A stretch of 47,566 nucleotides of DNA from Parabacteroides sp. GTDB taxonomy: Bacteria; Bacteroidota; Bacteroidia; Bacteroidales; Tannerellaceae. The notes beneath the pieces are model-generated. The model did not search any database. It saw only the letters and a program-made list of their open reading frames with translations, and was not told the DNA's origin. The stretch lies in the NCBI GenBank assembly GCA_017937385.1, contig JAGBDR010000074.1, positions 1-47,566 of the forward strand, given 5' to 3'. Shown here piece after piece: positions 10,008 to 17,421 of this stretch. Position numbers and translations under genes: made by a program. Positions within the stretch are counted from its first letter, which is position 1. Every line of letters begins with the position of its first letter.

Positions 10008-10012
10008 CAGCC

Positions 10013-10066
10013 GAAAAGGAACGTCTCCTTTTCCGTGTGCTTGCTAAACCACGTATTAAAAACAAG
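10013..10066 (+). promoter_or_regulatory. Candidate preQ1-I-like riboswitch (hairpin plus H-type pseudoknot) in queC leader
   Basis: GAAAAGGA (10013-10020) pairs with TCCTTTTC (10026-10033). Directly after it, CGTG (10034-10037) pairs with CACG (10050-10053). CTTG (10040-10043) in that loop pairs with CAAG (10063-10066) after an A-rich linker (TATTAAAAA). The result is an H-type pseudoknot with loops of 2, 6 and 9 bases; loop 2 reads CTAAAC. This closely matches what I recall of the preQ1-I aptamer: short P1, UU loop, CUACAC-like loop with the ligand-binding C first, A-rich L3. The 3' strand ends 6 bases before the queC ATG, which suits translational control. The pairing is seen directly; ligand and class are inferred. 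Confidence 0.65.
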
Positions 10067-10072
10067 AAAGAT

Positions 10073-10738
10073 ATGAAACATCAAGAAGCCGCTTTGGTTT
10101 GCTTCTCCGGTGGACAAGATTCCACGACCTGCCTGTTTTGGGCCAAGAAGCACTTTTCCCGCGTAGAAGCCGTATGCTTTACATACGGGCAAAAACATTC
10201 CTTGGAAATAGAAGTTGCACGAAAGATCGCAACCGATGCTCACATTCCGTTCCAACTGTTGGACGTGTCGTTGATCGGCCAGCTCGACCCGAACTGTTCG
10301 CTGACGAACACCGACATCACCATGGACCAGGAAAAGCCGGCAGACAGCTATCCGAACACGTTTGTCCCGGGGCGTAATATGGTATTCCTGACCTTCGCCG
10401 CAATCCTGGCACGCAGCAAAGGGATCTTCAACTTAGTGACCGGCGTATCGGAAGCCGATTTCAGCGGTTATCCCGATTGCCGCGATACGTTTGTCCGTTC
10501 CCTCAACGTCACCCTGAACCTGGCGATGGACGAACAGTTCGTCATCCACACTCCCCTGATGAACCGGGACAAAAGCGAAGTATGGGAGTTGTCCGACGAA
10601 TTAGGGGTCTTCGACCTTGTACGGACCCAGACACTCACCTGTTACAACGGCATCCTGGCAGATGGCTGCGGCCATTGTCCAGCCTGCAAACTGCGTCGTG
10701 AAGGATTAGAAAAATACCTGAAGAGAAGAAACAGATAA
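10073..10738 (+). CDS. queC: 7-cyano-7-deazaguanine synthase
   Basis: The 221-residue enzyme converts 7-carboxy-7-deazaguanine to preQ0 with ATP and ammonia in queuosine synthesis. The PP-loop motif SGGQDSTT is at 12-19. The zinc-binding cysteines are at 190, 199, 202 and 205 (CYNG...CGHCPAC). FVPGRNM and YPDCRD segments are also typical. The ATG at 10073 is preferred over an upstream GTG at 10037, because [17 protein letters not shown] is the normal start and the GTG lies inside the structured leader. queF follows after 2 bases, so the two form an operon. No queD or queE is in the window. Confidence 0.95.
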   Translation: MKHQEAALVCFSGGQDSTTCLFWAKKHFSRVEAVCFTYGQKHSLEIEVARKIATDAHIPFQLLDVSLIGQLDPNCSLTNTDITMDQEKPADSYPNTFVPGRNMVFLTFAAILARSKGIFNLVTGVSEADFSGYPDCRDTFVRSLNVTLNLAMDEQFVIHTPLMNRDKSEVWELSDELGVFDLVRTQTLTCYNGILADGCGHCPACKLRREGLEKYLKRRNR

Positions 10739-10740
10739 TT

Positions 10741-11208
10741 ATGGATACAAGAAAAGAAGAAAACGAACTGCACTTGTTAGGCGGTTCAACCGTATACAAG
10801 CAAGATTATGCGCCGGAGGTGCTGGAGGCGTTTACAAACAAACACCAGGAGAATGATTACTGGGTACGTTTCAACTGCCCGGAGTTCACAAGCCTCTGCC
10901 CGATCACCGGGCAACCGGATTTTGCCACCATCTATATCGATTATATCCCTGATGTAAAAATGGTGGAGAGCAAGAGCCTGAAATTATATCTGTTCAGTTT
11001 CCGCAACCACGGGGCGTTCCATGAAGATTGCGTCAACATCATCATGAAAGACCTGATCCGTCTGATGGACCCCAAATATATCGAAGTGACCGGTATTTTC
11101 ACTCCGCGTGGCGGAATCAGCATTTACCCGTATTGCAATTACGGCCGTCCGGGTTCCCCATACGAACAGCTGGCGCAACAACGGCTCTTCAACCATCATA
11201 CGAAATAA
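10741..11208 (+). CDS. queF: NADPH-dependent 7-cyano-7-deazaguanine reductase
   Basis: The 155-residue unimodular QueF reduces the nitrile of preQ0 to preQ1. The catalytic cysteine is C53 in [13 protein letters not shown], with the partner aspartate D60. The NADPH-binding [15 protein letters not shown] stretch starts at E76. Length fits the short bacterial (Bacillus-like) type, not the long E. coli form. It begins 2 bases after the queC stop codon and would share any control by the queC leader. preQ1, the product, is the ligand expected for that leader. Confidence 0.95.
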   Translation: MDTRKEENELHLLGGSTVYKQDYAPEVLEAFTNKHQENDYWVRFNCPEFTSLCPITGQPDFATIYIDYIPDVKMVESKSLKLYLFSFRNHGAFHEDCVNIIMKDLIRLMDPKYIEVTGIFTPRGGISIYPYCNYGRPGSPYEQLAQQRLFNHHTK

Positions 11209-11265
11209 AGAAAGCATACGCCGCTTTTACCGATCATCCAATCCTCATAAAAATCCCCCTTGCGG

Positions 11266-11301
11266 GGAACTGCCGTTTCCTGCCCAAGAAACGGCAGTTC
11301 C
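11266..11301. terminator. Strong 14-bp hairpin after queF
   Basis: GGAACTGCCGTTTC (11266-11279) pairs perfectly with 11288-11301 across an 8-base loop. It lies 58 bases after the queF stop. There is no clean T-run right behind it, so it may be a terminator or a palindromic repeat. The 3' arm and the next bases repeat a TTCC(T)TGCCC motif. The rest of 11209-11417 holds only this hairpin and a promoter element. Confidence 0.55.
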
Positions 11302-11368
11302 TTGCCCGGGAAACAGATTTTTATGCTTTAATTTCCTGTTTTCGATTTTATAGTCTTAATTAATCCAT

Positions 11369-11376
11369 TACCTTTG
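11369..11376 (+). promoter_or_regulatory. -7 box for the DUF1080 gene
   Basis: TACCTTTG fits TAnnTTTG, 41 bases before the ATG. No clear -33 element is present. Confidence 0.55.
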
Positions 11377-11417
11377 CAAGCAATAATCTCTAAACCTTTT
11401 ATAAAAACATTTAGACC

Positions 11418-12197
11418 ATGAACAAAAGCATTACAATGAAGGTTGCATTGGCAGCCTTGGCTTGTACAGCCTGCATCAGTGCGAATGCACAAAAACAGTA
11501 CCCCGAACAGGAAAAGATGAGACCGGGTATGTCCGAATACTGGACACCACAACCGAAAGTCGTCACCCCGGGTGACATCAAGACAAACAGCGCACCTTCC
11601 GACGCAATCGTTTTATTCGACGGGAAAGACCTTTCCGCCTGGCAGAACGACAAAGGCGAACCAGCCGGATGGATCGTAAAAAATGGCGTTTTCACCGTCG
11701 ACAAGAAGAAAGGTGACATCCTGACAAAACAAAAATTCGAGAACTTCCAGTTGCATATCGAATGGTGTGTGCCGAAAAACATAACCGGAACAAGCCAAGC
11801 CCGCGGAAACAGCGGTGTCTTCTTGCAGGATATGTATGAAATCCAAATATTGGACTGCTACAACAACGAAACATACGTGAACGGCCAGACCGGCAGTGTC
11901 TACAAACAGACACCTCCTTTGGCCAATGCCATGCGTAAACCGGGCGAATGGAATGTCTACGACATCATCTATTCCGCTCCTATCTTCAAGGAAGACGGTA
12001 CATACCGGGTTCCGCCGCGTGTTACGGTTATCCAGAACGGAGTCGTATTGCAGAACAACACGACCATCTTAGGTACAACGGAATATATCGGTTTCCCGAA
12101 AGTCAAAAAACATGGGGCTGGCCCGATCCGCTTGCAGTCACACGGCGACCCCAGCGAACCGATCAGTTTCCGCAATATTTGGATCAGAGAAATGTAA
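11418..12197 (+). CDS. Secreted DUF1080 protein (3-keto-disaccharide hydrolase domain)
   Basis: The 259-residue protein has a signal peptide (about 1-24, ending ISANA). The DUF1080 / 3-keto-glycoside hydrolase-like domain covers about 63-257: it opens with IVLFDGKDLSAWQ, carries the central GNSGVFLQDMYEIQILD segment and ends with PISFRNIWIREM. Members have a concanavalin-like beta-sandwich and act on or bind glycans; some cleave 3-keto-disaccharides. The substrate cannot be told here. It appears to be a single-gene unit with its own -7 box, converging on dnaX with a repeat-built hairpin between them. Confidence 0.88.
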   Translation: MNKSITMKVALAALACTACISANAQKQYPEQEKMRPGMSEYWTPQPKVVTPGDIKTNSAPSDAIVLFDGKDLSAWQNDKGEPAGWIVKNGVFTVDKKKGDILTKQKFENFQLHIEWCVPKNITGTSQARGNSGVFLQDMYEIQILDCYNNETYVNGQTGSVYKQTPPLANAMRKPGEWNVYDIIYSAPIFKEDGTYRVPPRVTVIQNGVVLQNNTTILGTTEYIGFPKVKKHGAGPIRLQSHGDPSEPISFRNIWIREM

Positions 12198-12201
12198 GCA
12201 A

Positions 12202-12280
12202 TTGACAATGGACGATTGACAATTGACAATTAAGAAGAATCTTCCCCCAATTGTCAATTGTCCATTGTCAATTGTCAATT
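12202..12280. repeat. Inverted CAATTGTC repeats forming a hairpin between convergent genes
   Basis: The short gap between the DUF1080 and dnaX stop codons is built almost entirely of TTGACAATT / AATTGTCAA units. A perfect 14-bp stem (12218-12231 with 12249-12262) encloses a loop that itself holds GAAGA/TCTTC. It probably ends transcription from both sides. The unit is the same as at 9959-9994. Confidence 0.75.
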
Positions 12281-12282
12281 CT

Positions 12283-14100
12283 TCAGTCTATCGTCAAATT
12301 AAACTCATCCCTCAACTTAGCCAAAATCGGATTGATGTTCAGCAAGTGCTCATACTTTTCGGCCGACGTATAGGCCAAATGTTTCTGATTCGTTTCATCT
12401 ATGCTGACCCGCATCTGAATACGGGTATTCTTCAATTGCGTCCGCAGATAGCTCAATATATCGATACAATTATTCGTCAACTCATCCTGTTGGCCCGGAT
12501 TATGCACACAGACATTAAAATAATAATTATCCTGCAAAACCGGCTTACAGTTGATCATCGTATTTTTCAGATAGACTTTCTTATCAATCGCAGCCGCATA
12601 AGCATCCCAGTAATGCACCAGCGCTTCCGGGCTGAAAGAGTTCTGCATTTCCTGTACCACGGTGGCAACCGGTGTCGCGACTTGCGCTTTCGGGCGTTCC
12701 ACTCCTATCTCCTTAATGGAAGTGCCGAACTGGGGCGGACGCGCTATTCTCTTGGGCGCAGATGCAGGAGGAGCCTGCGGAATCACTTTTGAAGAGGGAG
12801 GCACAGGAGTAGAAACAACCTGTTGGCGAGGAGTCGCCCCCGTCATTTCCTGTGAGGATTGGACCGGATGTTGCAAAGAGGGAGCCGACTGGACGGTATA
12901 AGTCTGATTTGTTACCGCCGGTCCGGAGTCAGCCGGCGCCTGAGTCGCTCCGGTCGAGGCGATCGGTTCAATCAGCCCTTTTTTTTTATCATCAGCCGGT
13001 TGTCCGGCACCGTTCAGCTGGCAAAGCTGGATAAGCGTAAGTTCCAACAACAGACGCTTATTCCGGCTGGCCCGATAATTCAGGTCGCAGGTATTGGCCA
13101 ATTCGATCGCCTTAAACAGCAAGCCGTCGGAACAACGCTTCGCCATCTCCTTATATCGTTCACGAATGGAAGCACCTACTTCAAACAAGATCAAGGTCGC
13201 CTCATCCTTGCATACCAGCAAATCGCGGAAGTGCGATGCCAGTCCGGTTATGATATTCTGTCCGTCAAAGCCTTTGCTCAAGATGTCGTTCAAGATCAAG
13301 ATGGCAGACCGGACATTACCGGCAAGCATGGCTTCCGTCAGCCGGAAATAATACTCATAATCCAGCACATTCAGGTTATCGATCACCGCCTGATAGGTGA
13401 TATTCCCATTGGTGAAGCTGACCACCTGGTCGAAGATGGACAACGCGTCGCGCATACCGCCATCCGCTTTCTGGGCAATCACGTTCAAGGCTTCCGGTTC
13501 AGCCGTCACCCCTTCGCAGGAAGAGACGTATTCCAGATGTTCCACCATATCGGCGATCGAAATACGCGAAAAGTCATAGATCTGGCAACGGGACAGGATG
13601 GTCGGCAACACCTTGTGTTTCTCCGTCGTGGCCAGGATGAACAAGGCATGATGGGGCGGTTCCTCCAACGTCTTCAGGAACGCATTGAAAGCCGCCGAAC
13701 TCAACATGTGGACCTCGTCGATAATAAAGACCTTGTATTTCCCGATGGGAGGCGGAATACGCACCTGGTCGATCAGGGCACGGATATCATCCACCGAGTT
13801 ATTGGAGGCAGCGTCGAGTTCGTGGATATTATAAGAACGCTGCTCATTGAAGGCCTTGCAGGATTCGCATTCGTTGCAGGCTTCCCCATCGGCAGTCGGA
13901 TTCAAGCAATTGATCGTCTTGGCGAAGATACGGGCACAAGAGGTCTTCCCCACTCCACGGGGACCGCAAAAAAGATAGGCATGAGCCAACTTGTTACTTT
14001 GTATTGCATTCTTGAGCGTAGTTGTCAGAGACTTCTGTCCTACCACACTGCGAAAGGTTGAAGGACGATATTTCCTTGCCGATACAATATAATTATCCAT
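12283..14100 (-). CDS. dnaX: DNA polymerase III subunit gamma/tau
   Basis: The 605-residue clamp-loader ATPase begins at the ATG at 14100 (MDNYIVSARKYRPSTF). A longer frame from 14136 has no homologous look. Walker A GPRGVGKT is at 46-53, zinc cysteines are C65, C75, C78 and C81, Walker B-type DEVH is at 128-131 and the sensor/arginine-finger SRC is at 170-172. Residues about 385-480 form a Pro/Gln/Ala-rich linker, followed by a tau-like C-terminal domain. It would load the sliding clamp at the replication fork. The upstream gap carries -7 boxes on both strands. Confidence 0.96.
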   Translation of the reverse strand: MDNYIVSARKYRPSTFRSVVGQKSLTTTLKNAIQSNKLAHAYLFCGPRGVGKTSCARIFAKTINCLNPTADGEACNECESCKAFNEQRSYNIHELDAASNNSVDDIRALIDQVRIPPPIGKYKVFIIDEVHMLSSAAFNAFLKTLEEPPHHALFILATTEKHKVLPTILSRCQIYDFSRISIADMVEHLEYVSSCEGVTAEPEALNVIAQKADGGMRDALSIFDQVVSFTNGNITYQAVIDNLNVLDYEYYFRLTEAMLAGNVRSAILILNDILSKGFDGQNIITGLASHFRDLLVCKDEATLILFEVGASIRERYKEMAKRCSDGLLFKAIELANTCDLNYRASRNKRLLLELTLIQLCQLNGAGQPADDKKKGLIEPIASTGATQAPADSGPAVTNQTYTVQSAPSLQHPVQSSQEMTGATPRQQVVSTPVPPSSKVIPQAPPASAPKRIARPPQFGTSIKEIGVERPKAQVATPVATVVQEMQNSFSPEALVHYWDAYAAAIDKKVYLKNTMINCKPVLQDNYYFNVCVHNPGQQDELTNNCIDILSYLRTQLKNTRIQMRVSIDETNQKHLAYTSAEKYEHLLNINPILAKLRDEFNLTID

Positions 14101-14123
14101 TCTCCGCTTTTTTATTGACAAGA

Positions 14124-14155
14124 CAAAGATAAACAAAATAATTCATTTACCTTTG
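14124..14155. promoter_or_regulatory. Divergent -7 boxes for dnaX and the FtsB-like gene
   Basis: TATCTTTG on the minus strand (14124-14131) faces dnaX, and TACCTTTG on the plus strand (14148-14155) faces the FtsB-like gene. Both lie in a 71-base gap, so the two promoters must overlap. -33 elements at ideal spacing are not evident. Confidence 0.55.
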
Positions 14156-14171
14156 CAAAAACGAAGTTCCG

Positions 14172-14477
14172 ATGTCACGCATAAAAGACTTTTACAACAA
14201 GTATCTATCGAAGATCAATGCCTACTGGCTGGTTACCATCGTGTTCTTCGCTCTGACATTTGTCATGGGCGACAGTAGCTTGTATAAGCGTTATACATAC
14301 GATGAAAAGATCCGAAGCTTAGAGAAAGAGATCAAGCATTACCAGAAAGAGATTGAAATCAACAGCAAGAAGTTGAATGATCTGCACACGGACAAGGAAG
14401 GCCTCGAGCGCTTTGCCCGTGAAGAATATTTCATGAAAAATCCGAACGAGGATGTATACATTATAAAGAAGAAGTAA
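14172..14477 (+). CDS. Septum formation initiator, FtsB/DivIC-like
   Basis: The 101-residue bitopic membrane protein has a short cytoplasmic N-terminus, one membrane helix (about 19-37) and a periplasmic coiled coil (about 45-80: EKIRSLEKEIKHYQKEIEI). The coiled coil is followed by the FAREEYFMKNPNEDVYI segment that is characteristic of FtsB/DivIC. It would join the FtsL-FtsQ divisome subcomplex. The next gene starts right after its stop codon, so the two are translated together. Confidence 0.88.
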   Translation: MSRIKDFYNKYLSKINAYWLVTIVFFALTFVMGDSSLYKRYTYDEKIRSLEKEIKHYQKEIEINSKKLNDLHTDKEGLERFAREEYFMKNPNEDVYIIKKK

Positions 14478-14801
14478 ATGAACGAAAAAACAAGAACCAT
14501 CATTTTCAACATTTCCGCTCTGCTGTTGCTCGCCGGTGCCGGATTATACCTGGCGTTGCCGGTCGCAGCTCCTTACCTGTTTGCCGTCGGAGCTGCCGGC
14601 ATAGCAATCAGCTACCTGACAATGTCCACCCGTGAAATGGATTTCCGCAAACGCAGGTTGCACCGTTACAATATATTGGCCGGATTGCTGTGCATATTCG
14701 CCTCCGCCCTGATGTTCAGCGGACGGAAAGAATGGGTGATTTGCCTGACCATCTCCGCACTGCTGCAACTGTACACAGCGTTCATGGCACCACGGGAGTG
14801 A
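14478..14801 (+). CDS. Small inner-membrane protein, unknown function
   Basis: The 107-residue protein has about four membrane helices (roughly 9-27, 31-49, 64-81, 85-103), with a basic loop (REMDFRKRRLHR) between helices 2 and 3. I do not recognise a named family. The start codon directly follows the FtsB-like stop codon, so expression is coupled. A role near the divisome is possible but only inferred from position. Confidence 0.75.
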   Translation: MNEKTRTIIFNISALLLLAGAGLYLALPVAAPYLFAVGAAGIAISYLTMSTREMDFRKRRLHRYNILAGLLCIFASALMFSGRKEWVICLTISALLQLYTAFMAPRE

Positions 14802-14810
14802 GGAGAAGAA

Positions 14811-15023
14811 TTACAAATACCGTTGTATTTCGTCCAATCTCCGGACAACAACATCGGGTGATACATCACAATCACACGCCTGTTGTTCCCATTGCCGTCC
14901 TTTAAGCCAAATTGTACGGCATCCTAAACGGCTGGCCGGTTTCATATCTTTCGACAGCGAATCGCCCACTACGGCAACTTGTTCCGCTTGAAGTCCAAGT
15001 GCTTGAACCCCTAACGAAAAGCT
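14811..15023 (-). pseudogene. 3' remnant of a HAD-family hydrolase
   Basis: The last 65 or so residues of a HAD phosphatase are recognisable. They begin at FSLGVQALGL and include AVVGDSLSKDM, the motif that carries the metal-binding aspartate, then a C-terminal tail ending in RRLDEIQRYL. The N-terminal part with the DxDxT nucleophile motif and the cap domain is missing. Upstream in frame, the sequence (AVELNILSCLTVFTS) no longer resembles the family. The break near 15023 coincides with the change to AT-rich island DNA, so the gene was probably cut when the island arrived or rearranged. Confidence 0.7.
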
Positions 15024-15108
15024 TGTAAAGACAGTCAGACAACTTAAAATATTCAACTCTACAGCAAAATACCCATGTATGAAAGTATGTTACATTACTA
15101 TTTATTTC

Positions 15109-15531
15109 TTAAGTATGCTCAATGATATTGTTGTATAGATTTCTTAAATTTTGTAGTGCAAATTTGGGTTTCAATTGGCATTGCCACACAACTATTACGT
15201 GATAGCCAAGTTTCTCTAATTCTTGCATTTTACGTTTGTCTCTTTCTAAATTATCCGTAATCTTCTTCTCCCAATATTTCAAATTTGTAGATGGTAAATG
15301 AGCATATTTACATCCCTGATGTCCATGCCAAAAACAACCATTCACGAATATTACAGTCTTGTACTTTTGAAGAACAATATCCGGAGTTCCCGGTAAACGT
15401 TTTACATTTTTTCGATATCGCAAACCTTGAGCAAACAGATATTTTCGGACGATTTTTTCCGGTTTGGTTTCTTTCCCTGTAACATGGGACATTATTTCCG
15501 AACGCTTTTCTTTACTAACTGTATCTGCCAT
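15109..15531 (-). CDS. vsr: Very-short-patch mismatch repair endonuclease
   Basis: The 140-residue enzyme nicks DNA 5' of a T:G mismatch made when 5-methylcytosine deaminates. Key residues line up with E. coli Vsr numbering: D51 in LPGTPDIVL, the zinc/active-site set C66, H69, H71 and C74 in VNGCFWHGHQGC, and C118 near VVWQCQ. The N-terminal RSEIMSHVTGKETKPE is also typical. It starts 2 bases after the GHKL-TIR stop codon and lies in the same transcript as a cytosine-5 methyltransferase, the expected partner. The nearest remaining gene to its left is the broken HAD gene. Confidence 0.94.
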   Translation of the reverse strand: MADTVSKEKRSEIMSHVTGKETKPEKIVRKYLFAQGLRYRKNVKRLPGTPDIVLQKYKTVIFVNGCFWHGHQGCKYAHLPSTNLKYWEKKITDNLERDKRKMQELEKLGYHVIVVWQCQLKPKFALQNLRNLYNNIIEHT

Positions 15532-15533
15532 AT

Positions 15534-17405
15534 CTACTTAATAATGATTCGTTCTTTAAGATGATCCAGATTTTCTTTACGGCTCTTCTTTACATAACCA
15601 AGCTTATCGCAAATTGCTTCTATTTTCTGACAAAAAATATCGGCATTTAATTTGGTCATACACAACTCTCCATTCTCATTCCGTTCTGTACAGTGCCATA
15701 ATGCTTCATCATTTAAGGGATGTTGCGGTTTGAATGGGGAAATATTGAAGATTCTATTATCTACTTGTGTAATCCAAGATGCTCCGATTTCAGTCATCGC
15801 ACCCCATGCACTCAGTGTGTTATCACTCGTAACGAATATGACGAATATTTTTTGATTAGAATAACTTTCTACAAAGAAATCCCGTAAATAGTTATATATT
15901 GAAGCAGTTCCTTCGGGAATACGGCTAACTTCATCATCGCAACTCGTATATAAGATATCTTCGGGCGGGATATTATTAAATACTAAAAATAAGTATATTA
16001 AATCTGCTAATGCTTTGTCTTTAGAAGCGTGGCTAATCAATATTTTCTTTTTCTGAGAATCCACTACAGTTTTTAATCCTAAAGCATTAGCATTATTATT
16101 AATCGCATCGGATATGACTCGTTCAATCGTTTTTCTCGGAGAGTCAGGTGCTAATCGTTCTATACTTTCAGCCGCATTTTCGCTCACTATATTTTTAAAT
16201 GCATCAACTGCTTCTCTAAATTTTGCTTCTGTATTTTTTTGTTCCTGCAATTTACGTTGTTTTTTCTCTCGGTTCTGTTCGTTAGAATACAAACTTCTTT
16301 TACGAAGAATATCTGGTAGTAGAACAGTTCGCACATATTTTATAACGGCTTCATATCGCGGATCATCGGACTTATAGCCTTGCCTATTGCTCAATGCCAT
16401 ATCTGGGAGTTCCGATAATTCGAATAAATCAACATATAGCTGTCCAACTACATAAACTTCATTCAATTTATTTTGACCGACTATCGGCAAAATATTGAAT
16501 TCCCCCATTTTTTTATTCGCATATAGAGATATGAAGTTGTCAGGGAAATCTGTAAGTGTTGCTTTACGTCCTCTTGTAGACGCATATGAACCGATCCATC
16601 CCATTATTTTGAGTGTATATTCATGATTTTCTCCTGCATTGTCTTTTAGACTGATCGGCTCTGTATATGGCACTCTTTGCTCAACTAGTTCAGCTCGTTT
16701 TACAGGATATTTGTCAGGGACATTTTTTGCTAATGCAGAAAATTCATCCCCTAAAGATATAAATGCACATAACTCTTTTGCTATATTTTCATCAAATGTC
16801 TCTATTGTAACTATTTCTTTCCCTCTGATTACGTGTATTTTGAAATCATCGTTGATTAATGGAAATATTTTTAACAGATTTCGTTTAACCGAATCCAAAG
16901 ACTTATTCAATCTGTATTGAGGATTCCTCATCACAATCGCTGTCCCATGATCTTGAATATATACGAATCTTATATCATCATCGACAATAGGTTGTAACTT
17001 ATTCCCCTCAATCGGTCTACGAGATAAAACGAAACCGGATTTCTCGTTATCGCAGATCGTCATTACATCAACGGATTCGGAAACTGACAATGCTGCCAAT
17101 TTACCAACGCCTTTTCGTCCCATTTTTCGTCTCTCTCCGGAACGTGTCATAGATTCTTCTTCTTTAACTCGAGAAACACCGGCTACATTTAAGAATTTCT
17201 TTACTTCACCATTCTTATAAGACATACCATGCCCATCATCCTCAATTCTTATATCGTCTTTATTAGAAATGATATATACATTATGGGCATCTGCATCATA
17301 CGCATTAGCGATAAGTTCGGCCAATACATAATAAATGTTCGTATAAAGATTCGGTCCCAATAACTCTAAAATTCGAGGATCGACATTAAGCTGATATTCT
17401 TTCAT
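15534..17405 (-). CDS. GHKL (MORC/Hsp90-like) ATPase with C-terminal TIR domain
   Basis: The 623-residue protein starts with a GHKL ATP-binding fold: ELIANAYDADA (E30, N34, D37), DDGHGM (56-61) and the lid GRKGVGKLA (96-104). This resembles the MORC-like ATPases described near restriction-modification genes. A coiled, Lys/Gln-rich stretch at about 375-400 leads to a TIR-like domain from about 454. It opens with KILISHASKDKALADLI and contains SAWGAMTEIGASW, where E539 sits where the catalytic glutamate of NAD-cleaving TIR domains is expected. ATP-driven sensing coupled to NAD depletion or signalling is a reasonable inference, not shown. It lies between vsr and the cytosine-5 methyltransferase in one apparent operon. 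Base composition is AT-rich relative to flanking genes. Confidence 0.82.
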   Translation of the reverse strand: MKEYQLNVDPRILELLGPNLYTNIYYVLAELIANAYDADAHNVYIISNKDDIRIEDDGHGMSYKNGEVKKFLNVAGVSRVKEEESMTRSGERRKMGRKGVGKLAALSVSESVDVMTICDNEKSGFVLSRRPIEGNKLQPIVDDDIRFVYIQDHGTAIVMRNPQYRLNKSLDSVKRNLLKIFPLINDDFKIHVIRGKEIVTIETFDENIAKELCAFISLGDEFSALAKNVPDKYPVKRAELVEQRVPYTEPISLKDNAGENHEYTLKIMGWIGSYASTRGRKATLTDFPDNFISLYANKKMGEFNILPIVGQNKLNEVYVVGQLYVDLFELSELPDMALSNRQGYKSDDPRYEAVIKYVRTVLLPDILRKRSLYSNEQNREKKQRKLQEQKNTEAKFREAVDAFKNIVSENAAESIERLAPDSPRKTIERVISDAINNNANALGLKTVVDSQKKKILISHASKDKALADLIYLFLVFNNIPPEDILYTSCDDEVSRIPEGTASIYNYLRDFFVESYSNQKIFVIFVTSDNTLSAWGAMTEIGASWITQVDNRIFNISPFKPQHPLNDEALWHCTERNENGELCMTKLNADIFCQKIEAICDKLGYVKKSRKENLDHLKERIIIK

Positions 17406-17421
17406 GTAAATATTTATGGAG

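Noticed and set aside
10037-10072. GTG start for queC
   Set aside because: It falls inside the proposed leader structure and adds residues without homology.
12859-14061. 400-codon plus-strand open frame opposite dnaX
   Set aside because: It is antisense to the well-supported dnaX, with no domain pattern; GC-biased third positions keep the opposite strand open.
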